Source: Planoprotostelium fungivorum (taxonomy: Eukaryota > Evosea > Variosea > Cavosteliida > Cavosteliaceae). Taken from it: DNA of 64,000 bases. Positions 25,276-36,090 of this stretch are shown here, piece by piece (the stretch's first letter is position 1; each line of letters opens with the position of its first letter). The position numbers were made by a program, and so were the translations under genes. The notes under the pieces were generated by a model. That model worked only from the letters and a program-made list of their open reading frames with translations. It did no database searches and was not told where the DNA came from. The stretch is from assembly GCA_003024175.1 (NCBI GenBank), contig MDYQ01000120.1, positions 20,680-84,679 of the forward strand, in the 5' to 3' direction.

Positions 25276-25603
25276 ATTAGATTGATGTGATTGTGTGATG
25301 ATCGACGGGACACAGAGAGGTCCATACAGCATTGACAAAAGACTTTCATCGATGTGAACTGAACGTGAATCACCTTCGAGTGAGATGAATCATTGTCGTG
25401 ATGATGTGATCGCTTCTGTAGAGGCAACCGAATAAAATAGTTGGTGTTGAAATCTCTGTGAATAGCAATCGCACGCATGATGGAGAGATCATGGTGGAAG
25501 GAAGGTTGCCGAACATTAGAATATTTTATTCTCTCTCTGTACTTCGTCTAGTAAACGACAGCCAGATCTCAACATGTCATGATCCATCAGCTCCCTTCCC
25601 TGG
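25276..25603. other. Intergenic stretch
   Basis: Gap between two minus-strand genes. No coding or RNA feature was recognised. The left part may be the 5' leader of the Mpv17-family gene. Confidence 0.35.
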
Positions 25604-27194
25604 CTAATGGTTCCCGCTCGCTCTCAGTCCTCCTCCTTCTCCGCTCGTGGCGTTGATGTTGCTCCTTCCCCTCCCTCCTCTGCTCTCTCCTCTTCCTTCT
25701 CTTCCCTCTCTGTTCTCCACTCTTCCTTCTCTTCCCTCTCTGTTCTCTCCTCTTCCTTCTCCTCTTCCTCCTCCTCTCCTCTTCTCTCCCCTGAAGCTGC
25801 CTCCCTCTCCTCTCACAGTGTTCCCCTCTCTGCTGTTGTTCTCTCTTGGTCCACGCTCTTCTCTGGGTCCACGTTCCTCTCGAGGTCCACGCTCTTCTCT
25901 GGGCGTGCGCTCTCCCCTTGCACTTCCTCCTCTGCCTCTCCTGTCCTCTGCTCCTCGTCAGCTCTTCACTTCTGTGACAGGTTCTCACCTCCTCTCGGCT
26001 GGTTGTAGTCCCTGGGTGGCTGGTTGGGCCTGGGTGCCTTTCCTTCTTGAGAACCGGCAGTGGGGGCGGGCTGTTTGGCCTTGGCTGGCTCCTCTACAGG
26101 TGCAGGTGCAGGTGTGGCATCCTTGGCGTTGAACAACTTGGAGGCCCAAGAGCTTCCGACCTTCTTCTCCTCGGGCTTTGTCGTTGTAGACGAAGCGGGG
26201 GGCTGAGTCGTGGGGGCGGTGGTGGGCTGGCTCGTTGTAGTGGGAGCAAGTTGGCTCGTTGTGGTAGGCTGGGGTGCCTTCACGGGTTCGACGGGCTTGG
26301 TCTCCTGCTTCTCGACGGACTTCTCGGCGGGCTTCTCTGGAACGGCCTCAGCGACGACGGGTTGGCTCGTTGTAGTGGGCTGAGGTGGGGTGACGGGGGC
26401 TGGGGCCGGTGCGGGTGTGGTGGCGGGTGGGGGCGTGTGAACACCGTTGGACTGGTTGTCCTTGTTGACTTCCTTCGTCACCTCTGGCACAGACACGGGA
26501 GCAGCTGTCTCCTCAACTACATCATCGGAGGTGGGCTGCTGCTCTGAGAAGCATGAGCGATCAAGTTGCAGGATGAGGAGATGAGGTGACTCACCCTGTT
26601 GGAGGATGACCTCGATGGAGTCCTCATCGATGTAACGGAAGACGTGATTGAGGACGTAGAAACCAGATTGCTGAGGGGCGAGAAAGAAGGTCTCGGCGAA
26701 CTTTCTGGGTCTCTGCTCACGGAGAGAAAGTTGTCCCATCAGGAGGAGCATGATACCTCCATCGAGAGAGGGCTGAGAATCGATGACAGTGATTTCTACG
26801 GCACTGTCTTTATAGTCCATGGTGCTGAACTTGTTTTGGATCTCCTATGCTCTGTTAGATTATATCTTTAATGGAAAATGTGAAGATGGCTGATAGTGTG
26901 AATATTATGAATGTATCGTGAATGTGCAGACAGTCGTGAATGATTTAGTAATTCATAGAAGATGTATTGTGAAAAATGCATCGATTGGAGACATACCTGA
27001 TGACCGAAAGAGGACTGAGCTGGGTCCTTTCCCTCGACACCCCAAGTGAAGACAGAGTTATCCTTGTAAAAGAGATGTAACTCGTCAGGTGCTTGAGTGA
27101 GTTTCTTGTAGTAGGCGTTAGCGAAGGAGTTACCGACTAACATGTGAGCCTTGGAATTGCCATTGGCTTCTTCTGATGCAGTGTTGTGGGCCAT
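25604..27194 (-). CDS. G3BP-like NTF2-domain / RGG-tail protein lacking a visible RRM
   Basis: Probable stress-granule or mRNP protein. The N-terminal NTF2-like domain spans two exons: MAHNTASEEANGNSKAHMLV, VGNSFANAYYKKLTQAPDELH, then AVEITVIDSQPSLDGGIMLLL, FAETFFLAPQQSGFYVLNHV and FRYIDED. A Pro/Thr/Val-rich linker (about 26130-26500) contains many TTTSQ and APAPV repeats. A short SSWASKLFNAKD block resembles the region before the RRM in G3BP. The C-terminus after a small intron near 25990 is an RGG/RGE-rich tail (ERGPREERGPREERGPRE, then GRGEGRGENREGREGR) ending SGNH at 25604. As known, G3BP/Rasputin normally has an RRM between linker and RGG; none is visible here. The splice choice at 25990 sets the tail frame and was picked because it keeps a long RGG frame open. 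Confidence 0.75.
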
Positions 27195-27399
27195 TATTTC
27201 AATCGTGATCTTTTGTTGAACGAATAGAAGTTTATCAGACGAGAGACAGCCTCAATTTCGATACAATAAGTTTGAGGTCGTTCAGCCCCTAGTACTCAAT
27301 CAGAAATGTATGTTAAAATGAAAGATGATACACTTCTGAAAGATGAGCGGATAGACATACATATAAGAATATTTCAAAAGTCTCACCTAATTGAGTAAG

Positions 27400-30343
27400 A
27401 TGACGATGATGCGGGCGAGATGCGAGAACCTGGTCAGAACTGTCAGGCAAAGATATCTCAGTGTCACTTTCAAAGATGTCGCACAATTTGCTATTTTTGC
27501 AAACTCTGCTTTTCTCGGACTTGCGATGGCCGCTGTGCCTAAAGCTACTTCTTCGAACTCTTTAGAGAGCTTCGGCTTTCATGATGGCTCACCAAAAAGT
27601 ATCAGACCGGTATCTCTACCAGGTGAGAGTGATGCGACATTACCAATGTGACCCAGATTAGACATCAAACCGCGGTCTAGAAAACGTCTCGAATCGAGGA
27701 CAAAACTCTCGAACAGTAGTAAGGTGACGAGTGACATCGAATCGTCCAGCGTTGTGTGATGATCTGTAGGATATTTCGCATCTAACAGATCGTTCAAAAT
27801 CGGCTCAGAGAGTGCCCACCACTCTCATACCTGAGAAATACCACATGATCGAGAAATCAATATCTCCACCGTTTGGAGGTGAAGATGAAGGACTGGCATA
27901 CAATGGTGAGTGATTCTTGAGGACAATGCGATCGCATCGCAATCCATACAATGTCCCACACTTCACTCGATCATTTGATGACGTCTTGATAGAGACGGAA
28001 AGGATGTGGGAGACCAAGATATTTCCTAGTTCAAAACCCACGGGGAGAAGAGAAGTCGTATTATTAGACAACTGGTTGAACCAGCAGCTGCAAGAGAATG
28101 TGGAGAAGAATCCTGATCCTTTAGAATCCGTCAAAGAGGCTCAGAACTTGTACTCTGTCTGCTTTCACGAGATCATTCGACAAGTGTGGGTTAATTGTGC
28201 CGAGCGAGGCCAATTGATGGAGAAGATATGGAACCGTTACCTTCAACTATTCGAGCATATCCTGAAGATGCGAGAGCACGAGAGAGAGCAGTACAACAAA
28301 AGTGATAATCTACGGCATCGTTTGCCTGATTGACTCTGTCCAGAGATCCAAGAGCATCAGAACATGTATCAACAGCTATACAGAGACAAAGACGAACGAT
28401 TCAACAAATACTATCTTCAGCTCGCTGCCGAGAAAGAGAAAGTAGGCATGACAAAGGACAAATACGAGAGGGCCATTCTGGTCCTACAAGAAGAGCACAA
28501 GAGGAGAGTGTGGAGAGAGCGCAAGCTGAAGACGTACATCAAGAAGATGCGACACCAGACCCAGAAGGGAGACGATGTCATCAAGAACGACGAGATCGAT
28601 GAGTTCATGGTGGATAGTGACGAGGAAGATCCACTGGACCCCACCGATGCTCTCTTTGCCAATCTGGAGACGGACAACTTCTCGGCGGGAAACATGATCA
28701 TCATCAACAAGCTGGAGTTCATCGACGCGAGATTGAAAGATATCAGTCGAGGTGAGTCGACAGGGATTCGAGCAACCTCTGAGATCTTCACAGCTTTCAG
28801 CAAGAGTTCAGACGCCAAACTGGGAGGCGATGGGGTTATGTCACAGCTGGAGAGCGTCATCACCACCATCACCGATACAGTGCGAAGAATGGGAACAGAA
28901 CCACTCAACACCACGACAGACACAACACCTTCCACTGCCCTTGGAACAGGTGACATACAGACGAGTCGTAGAATAACATAGTTAAGGGAGAGGTGACCCG
29001 AGCGATCTACCCTTGAACAAGGAGACGACAGACAAGGGCATCCAGACGGCCGACCTGGAGGTCAAATTAATCATTCCCGGACCATTCTACCACCTCTTTG
29101 CCAAGCCTCTGAAGCCTCTCATTCCAAAGGTTCCACCGAAGGAATGGATCTACCGATGCATCGACCTCATCTACTGCGAGAAGATGCTCGCAGACGAAGA
29201 GAGCATCGCGGCTGGTAAGCCATGTACTCCCATGGCTGAGTTTGTCTACGAGCTGTTCATATCTCTCTACGGGCTGAGGAAGTCGGCCGAAGCCCACTTG
29301 ACCGATCTCGTGGCAACTGTATCCTCCAACATCGATCTCAACCTGAGGATCAAGATGTTCGCTCAGTTCTGTGGCTTCTCAGAAGGTGGACCTTAGAACC
29401 TCAACGAATGCTGATCTTGTGCAGGAGTGTACACGATCGAAGAGTTGAACCTGTATCTGTACGCACTTCACCTATGCTACGGAGAGTTCATGGGAGACGT
29501 TCGAGAGGAAGATGAAGCCCACAGGCAGATCAGCTTCGACACGGCCGTGGCCATCATCAACAAGATCTTCACGGAAGAAGAATGGATGCAACAAGTGATC
29601 AAGAGGATCGAGCCGCTCCGTAAGGCAGACAGGTAACATATCATCCTATCTCTGTAGTAGAAATGTGACAGACTTCCAGTGTTGACCAAGATGAGTTCCT
29701 CGAGATCATCACGCTCGAAGCGAGAGCTAAGACGCAAGTGATGGAGCAGCAGCTCCTGAAGATGCTGGCTTCAAATTGGGAGGACTCTGCCTCGCTTGTC
29801 TACGACGAGTTTGTTGCCATCTTGAAGAAGATCTCACCTCACCGCAACTTCACCGACAGACAACGCATCTCGATGTATAGAGAGCTGGTTCAATGCAACT
29901 CGCAGTACACTATGACCAAAGGACATCTACTCACGTGGTTCCATCAGCATCAATTGCTCAGCTGGAAATCCCTCCCATCTTTCCACTTACCTCCAACTTA
30001 TCGAGTGAGCTGACCGCACGTGTTCTCTCCTGACGATGAGACCAGAATGCGATCTGCTTCAACTTTTTATCATCGAGCTGGGAGATCAGAGAGCATCACA
30101 TCAACGAGATGACAAAGAACCTTCAAGGCGGGCTGTTGGCTCCCAAGACGTATCAGAACCTGCAAGATTACTCCGCAGAGTTCCAAAAGGTGACGACAAA
30201 CAACGAGGGAGTTTCTGACGAGCGTGAAGCACCTGACAAGGCGAGATTCACCTGATGAAGCCATGCACGCATACAGGCTCTTCATGGAGCAGCTGTACTG
30301 CGCGAAACAGAAGCAGAATCGGTTGGTTACCATTCACACATGA
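27400..30343 (+). CDS. AXDND1-like ciliary protein (axonemal dynein light-chain domain)
   Basis: Multi-exon protein with an axonemal dynein light-chain type domain. Landmarks in order: MTMMRARCENLVRTV start; VPTTLIPEKYHMIEKSI; ERMWETKIFPSSKPTGRREV; LYSVCFHEIIRQVWVNCAERG and QLMEKIWNRYLQLFEHI (about 28150-28270); then coiled coil with an acidic DSDEEDPLDPTD stretch. The C-terminal half (WIYRCIDLIYCEKMLADEES, FVYELFISLYGLRKSAE) resembles the conserved block of TSNAXIP1-like and EF-hand-like ciliary proteins. The family is tied to axonemal dynein assembly or sperm flagella. The 3' end is uncertain: unspliced the frame stops at 30255, whereas a 22-28 nt intron near 30190 would extend it through RRDSPDEAMHAYRLFMEQLY to TGA 30341-30343. 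It supports the idea that the organism builds cilia. Confidence 0.7.
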
Positions 30344-30552
30344 GACAGTGGTGGTGGATGTGTATGTGTACAGGAGTAATAGATGAGATCATCACCCTTT
30401 GGTCGTTCGATGTTATGTGATGTTGCATGAAAAGAGATTGATGAGATGCAACATAAGGCACACGTGTAGAGAGCTCAACATGGATATTTTATAAAAGTTG
30501 CCCTGATTGGCAGAGTCGAATGAGTGCGGCCTGCTATGAAGATTTTTCCTAT

Positions 30553-31046
30553 TTATTGCGAGCGGGGTGGGCGGTCAGTGAAGGGGCGGGACTCCTTCTC
30601 GTTGACACGGAGGATACGTCCGCCAAAGCTCTTGCCGTGGAACTCGGCAATAACCTTCTCAGCTTCCTCTTCTGAGCCAAGGTCGACGAAGGCAAATCCA
30701 CGGGGTCTGTAATCAACATTAATCATGTTTTTTTCTCGAGTTAATCACGATTGCTTTTTTTCATCCCTGTTTTTCAAGAGAAACAAGAAGGGTGTGTCTG
30801 AATATGAAAGAGGTATTGCATCAATAGAAAGACTAACCTTCCGGTCTCTCTGTCGAGGGGAATCTTAACGGCCTGGACGGGGACGAACTCGTTGATGGCA
30901 GACTTCAGCTCGTTCTCTGAGACGTTCCAGGGGAGGTTTCCAACATACAGAGACTTGGAGGCAAAAGAGCGAGACAGAGGGGCTCTGGCAAGGGGGGCTG
31001 AGGCCTGAGCGGCGAAGCGGAGGGAAGAAGAAGCACGAGACAGCAT
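30553..31046 (-). CDS. Organelle-targeted single-RRM RNA-binding protein
   Basis: Small RNA-binding protein. The start MLSRASSSLRFAAQASAPLA followed by RAPLSRSFAS is a classic Arg/Ser/Ala mitochondrial presequence with a likely cleavage after the RSFAS motif. The RRM follows: RNP2 KSLYVGNLPW and, after an intron of about 130 bp, RNP1 PRGFAFVDLGSEEEA. It ends ESRPFTDRPPRSQ at TAA 30553. About 115 residues in total, like plant and protist mitochondrial glycine-rich or RRM proteins that act in organellar RNA processing or editing; which of these applies here is not visible. Confidence 0.85.
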
Positions 31047-31166
31047 TGTGTTGAGGATGTGTGCTGTTTGTGAATGAAAAAATGAATGGTTCCAGAAGAC
31101 GTCGAACAGGGAAAATCGCGAGAACTGTCCATCTACAACACATTCGTATTCTTTTTATTTCTCTTT

Positions 31167-32240
31167 TCATTCCCACGAATCCCAGTCTTCCTCATTCTCT
31201 TTCACGTCCCTCTTCTCTTCTCCTTCCGTCTTCTCTTTGGGAGGCTCTGATTCTTCCTCTACGTCCAACTTACTAAAGTATTCTTCTACTTCTTTCGTCT
31301 CTTCTACTTCTTTTGTCTCTTCTGGCACTTCAACCAAGTGCTCTGGCTCCGTCGAGACGATCGTCACTTCTTCTTTCGGTTTCGGGAGCTCAAGTGTGTG
31401 GTCATCTTTGGAGATGAGTGATGATGTACACTCGCTCTCTCACCCTTTGGATCATCGTCCCACGCAAGTTCTTCTTCATTGTCCACGCTGTTGGCAGCTG
31501 CCACTGATGTCGATGTGAGTCGAGGAATTTTTGTTTCACGACTCACTCGCCACGATCTCCTTTCTTCTGCTCTCCTCCTCGTTCAACTTGTGGAGTTTGT
31601 AGAAGTATCTCTCCCAAAAGTTGGCATAGCCGACACTGGAGGGGACTACTATGTGATCAGACGATGGTGATTCATTCACATGACCCACCCAATTTGTGAT
31701 GAGCGTCTCTGACTTTCTCAGAAGAGGCCAGTAATTTCGAAATCTCTTCTGTCTTATCGTTCGCGCTGAAGTTAGTTGTCCACTGGGCAAAATCATCTGC
31801 ATCGATTGGATCTGTGGAATAAGTGGACATGTCTCCCTGAAGTAGAGCAATTTTCGCCTCTAATGGAGTGACGCTGAGGGAATCAGATTGACGAGATGCA
31901 ATGATACTGCTTACGCGAGAGGATCTTGTGTCTTTCGCACTGGCTCTTCAGTTGAGCCGAAGACATCTTTGAATTTCGGTAACTATTAGTGAGCTGAGCG
32001 TACAGTAACACCAGGCTGATGCTACTCACTTCTTGACCAAGTGCTTGTTTCTTCAGAACATCTGTCGTATCATCTTTGATGGTCTTTCCGAACTCCTGCA
32101 AATCCTCCTTGTATATCTGTATGATGTTTTCTGATTGTTTTTTGATGGTGTCCACAATTCCTCCCCAACTCCAAAAGCTGCTTGACCTGGATATGCTCAA
32201 TCTTACATTGCAATTGGGGGCGTGCTCACTGTTCGGCCAT
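31167..32240 (-). CDS. BSD-domain protein (BSDC1-like)
   Basis: Conserved BSD-domain protein. The first tiny exon at 32230-32240 encodes MAEQ and is spliced to SSSFWSWGGIVDTIKKQ. The helical region (IYKEDLQEFGKTIKDDTTDV) is followed by the BSD domain (VGYANFWERYFYKLHKLNEE ESRRKEI), which has the paired Phe-Trp typical of the fold. The C-terminus is strongly acidic (EETKEVEETKEVEEYFSKLD) and ends EEDWDSWE at 31167, a C-terminal Trp motif also seen in related BSD proteins. Function is poorly known; human BSDC1 is uncharacterised. It is divergent from the SH2-RhoGEF gene, with 86 bp between the starts. Confidence 0.75.
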
Positions 32241-32326
32241 GATGCGTCTGACGCGGAAATGATTTTTGTTTTCCACATCACAACCGATTTCAGACGGGCC
32301 GTCACAACAAGGGCTGCAGATTAGAG

Positions 32327-34969
32327 ATGCCTGAGATAGAACGAATAACCCAGCTCTTGGAGCAGAGTATCAATAACAACAAGTTGGTCCTCGCTATCTT
32401 TTTACAAGATAATGTTTCTAATCGTGACGTGATGGAGTTCATCTTCACACAACAGAAGACCGGAAGCAATCTCAAGTCGGTTCAGAGGCTGTATCTAGCT
32501 TGCAAGGCTGAATTGCAGAACACCATTTCCTACCGCATCTGGCAACGGTCCATCGAGAAGCTCGACACATGCCTCGATGAATATCTCAAGACCTTGCAAG
32601 ACCTTCAGAGCCGAGGCCAGCTCGATCGAACTCTAGGGAACACTTTACTCAGAAGAAAGCTGGAACAACTCAACTCGGCCGTAGCCCTCGAAGCTGTCTC
32701 CATCGACCACAAGATGAGTTATCTCTTGAAGGAACAGGAGCTGGAGAAATTGTGCCTGCAGCGCACCACATCTCAGAACACACCACCGACACCACGAAAA
32801 TCAGAAGAATTGAAGACTCTCATCGACGACAGTGACGCGCGACTGATGTGGGAGAATAGCGTCGGCAACCAGGTGAGTACCTTCATCACCTCCACAAGAC
32901 CGTTCGTGACGTCTGATTGCAGATGGTGGCCGATTGGTCCGCCTTCATCAAAGCCTTATCTGAGGACATCGGTGTGATTACTCCCGATCAACAGAAGGTC
33001 CTCAGGCGAATTCTCGATAACTCCAACACCGGCGTTGTCAGTGCTTACAAGTTTGGAGAATTCCTCAAGGGGTTCGGTCCACTCAATCAGTGCATACAAA
33101 ACGTGAGTCTGACAATGAGAATGCAGCTCATCATCCCGCAGCTGTCACACCTCTTGATTCAACCATGGTTCCACGGCTTCTTGTCTGGGGAGGAAACAAA
33201 GAGATTCTTAGAATCACAGCCTGCAGGGACATTTCTCGTACGATTCAGCTCCTCCAAACCGGGGAGTTTTGCTCTGGGTCTGGCGCAGAGGGGTGGAAAA
33301 GTCAATCACGTGATGATCAGGAGCACACCCGAGGGATTCGTCATGTTGGAATCTGGACAAGAAACTTTATTTGCCAGTCTGGACGACATCGTGGCGTATT
33401 ACGCACCAGTGCTCACCAGTCCGTTCTCATCTGAGATCTTGGGAGCTTCGTGAGTGTAAATGATCTGATCATCACTGAAGATACCAGATGGTTCTTTGGA
33501 GAGATGGATGCCAACGAGGCTGATAATCTGTTGAGAGGACAACCTTCTGGTACTTACGTCATCCGGTTCAGCAGCCAGAAGGGGTACTTAGCCGGCTCGT
33601 ACGTCGACCCGGAGGGGCAAGTGGCCAAGTGTCTCATCTGCACGTCACCTCAATATTACCTGATGGACGACAAGAGCAAAGCCTTCCGCTTCGATACGAT
33701 GGGAGAGCTGATGAAGCACTGGAGTAGTATGTTCCAGAAGCCCTACAAGAAGACACGTAACGAAGTGAACAATCGAGTCAGACACAGGATCGCCACCGAG
33801 ATCTTTGAAACGGTGATTTATTCGATTTACATTCGTTCTAACGTTAACCAGGAGAAGACGTACGCCAAGATTCTCAAGGCCGTCGCGACAAAATTTTTGA
33901 AACCCCTTCAGACCACCAACGCATCGCTCACTACACCGGAGGAATTAGACAAGATCTTCTCAAATATCGAATTGCTGAATGACCTTCACGCCAGCATCGT
34001 AGAGGAGCTGACGGTGGTCTTCGATAATTGGAATGAGGACTCCATGTTGGGAAAGATTTTTGTACAGCACGAGAGCGACTTCCATCGGTACCAGAGTTAC
34101 ATCAACAATTACGATACCGCTATCAAGTCCTTCAGTCAGGCCAGCCCCGATCTCAAAAACTTTGTAGATTCTGTATTATATGTGAGCGTCTCCGTGCATC
34201 CTCCACGGCTGATATACGATGATAGGCACCTGATTCGGACCACAAGGAGATCTCATTTTACCTCATCCAACCTGTACAGAGGATCCCGCGGTACATTTTA
34301 CTCCTGACAGATCTGCTGAAATACACCCCCGCATCACACGACGATTATGAATTCATAGAGGCGGCCCTCAACTCGGTCAAGCGAGTCACAGACATTATCA
34401 ACGAGGGAAAGAGGATCTCAGACAACAACCTCAAGATAGGAGAGATGAACCAGAACATATCTGGCACGCTGGTAAACGATGATCACTGTAGAACGAAACA
34501 CCTGACGTACTTATAGAACCTGAAGTCACTGTTGGAGAGGAGAAAATACTTTTTCGAGGGTGATCTGATGGATCGAATGAAGAAGAAAGAGAGGAGGGTG
34601 TATCTTCTCAACGGCCTGCTCGTCATCACCCAGAAGAAGAAGGATGGGAAATACGAATACCTCAGCCACTTCAACCTGAGCCGACAGACACCCATCGTGG
34701 ACGTACCCGACATGAAGAACGACGAGAATACCTTCAAGATCATCAGCGCTTCTGCACCCGACGAGCCCTTGGCTTGGTTTCAATCACGATCCATTGCGGA
34801 CAAGGAGAACTGGATTCAAGCTTACCAGGACATGATGAATTATGAAGACAAGTTGCAGAGGTCGTTGTTGAGGAAAGGCGAAACGGGACACAGAGACTCC
34901 ATCGATCTGGGATCATCGATGAAAAGTTCGCCACTTTCGACCAGGAAAGGGACAAGTTTCCGAAAATAA
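32327..34969 (+). CDS. EF-hand-like / SH2 / SH2 / RhoGEF (DH-PH) protein
   Basis: Predicted phosphotyrosine-responsive Rho exchange factor. Domains in order: an N-terminal helical region (MPEIERITQLLEQSINNNKL); an EF-hand-like segment (DQQKVLRRILDNSNTG then VVSAYKFGEFLKGFG) whose loop lacks the usual twelfth-position acid; SH2-1 (PWFHGFLSGEETKRFLE, GTFLVRFSS); SH2-2 (RWFFGEMDANEADNLLRG, GTYVIRFSS); a DH domain (EKTYAKILKAVATKFL, CR3 IQPVQRIPRYILLLTDLL); and a PH domain (YFFEGDLMDRMKKKERRVYL) with C-terminal WIQAYQDMM. Both SH2 domains keep the phosphotyrosine-binding Arg. EF-hand directly before SH2 recalls the Cbl and STAT linker arrangement. Several 40-60 nt introns are present. Ends TSFRK at 34969. 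In animal Vav proteins the SH2 lies after DH-PH; here it precedes it. Confidence 0.85.
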
Positions 34970-35144
34970 AGCCTGAGTAGAGACCAGAGACGCCCTGAAA
35001 GTTCAGAAAATCATTCAACCCGCGTGGAGATCGGGTCCGAGGCTGATTGTAGAGACTCGGAGACGAATTACGTTACGTACGGATTTCCGAATCGTCAAGC
35101 GTCACACAAATCGCCAACAGATTGACACCGCACATATTACAATC

Positions 35145-36037
35145 ATGAGTCACCAGTCTTTACCTAGTAGTTGGAATAATATGGCAGCTAACTACGAGAA
35201 GACTGCCGCCGGGGCCACGCTGCATGTGGCTAGAATCATGTCGGGTCAGGTGATGTGTATTATATATTGGTTTCTCTGACATCATGATGAAGATCCCAGA
35301 CGGAGCCAAGATCTTGGATAATGGCTGCGGTACAGGGTTGTTCATCGAATCGATGGAGGGAAGAGGTGTAGATATCACGGCGACAGACTTCAGTCAGGGG
35401 ATGATCGACATCATCAGGGGAAAGATGGAACAGAGACATTGGTCGAATGTCAAATGCCAAATCGAAGATGCTCAGGTATCTACAAATTCATCATCTTCAG
35501 CGTCTCACCACGTTCCAGTCGTTGAGCTTTTCAGACGAACATTTCAGCCATGTCATCTTAAACATGGTCATACAGATGATACCTGATCCAGTGAAGGCCG
35601 TATCAGAAGCGCACAGAGTATTACAGCCCGGTGGTGTCGCCATGATCGGCAACTGGAAATTCAGCGGCATGGCACGACTACTCGGACAGGTGTGATGTTG
35701 TCTCTCTACCTTCTCATCCTTTCAGATGTACTCCGAAGCGGGAGCTGGAGACAACAAGTTCAGCAAATTCGGTTGGTCACAGGAGAAATCAGAAGAAGTG
35801 GCCGGACAGGGAGGTTTCCAACAGATCAAGACGGAGTCATTAGAGTTCGATGTTCCTCTCGACGGTTACGATGATGCGGTCATTCAACACGTGGCTAAGA
35901 ACTTCGCCAACCCGGCGAGTTTAGACGCTGATACGATGAGCCGATTCACACAGAGTGTCGTCGATACATTGACACACATGAGAGACACGAAGATCCCCCT
36001 CCCCTTTCACGCCTATCTCCTCCACTGCACAAAGTGA
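35145..36037 (+). CDS. SAM-dependent methyltransferase (class I)
   Basis: Class I Rossmann-fold methyltransferase with an unknown acceptor. Start MSHQSLPSSWNNMAANYEKT; motif I is ILDNGCGTGLF (SAM binding), followed by the acidic end of beta 2 (DITATDFSQGMIDII) and, after an intron, FSHVILNMVIQMIPDP and HRVLQPGGVAMIGNW, the usual motif II/III region. Three short introns (near 35250, 35477 and 35691) split it. The C-terminal part (FQQIKTESLEFDVPLDGY) is family-specific. About 240 residues, ending LHCTK at TGA 36035-36037, only 53 bp from the convergent TMX3-like gene. It resembles fungal and protist small-molecule methyltransferases, but the substrate cannot be read from sequence. Confidence 0.8.
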
Positions 36038-36090
36038 CCCATTCAAAGAAGAATAAACATTCATGCGAGGATTTATTCATATGACAACTA

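Noticed and set aside
26047-26547. 166-residue plus-strand Gly/Leu/Cys-rich frame
   Set aside because: Shadow of the Pro/Thr-rich linker of the G3BP-like gene on the other strand; composition simply mirrors the codon repeats.
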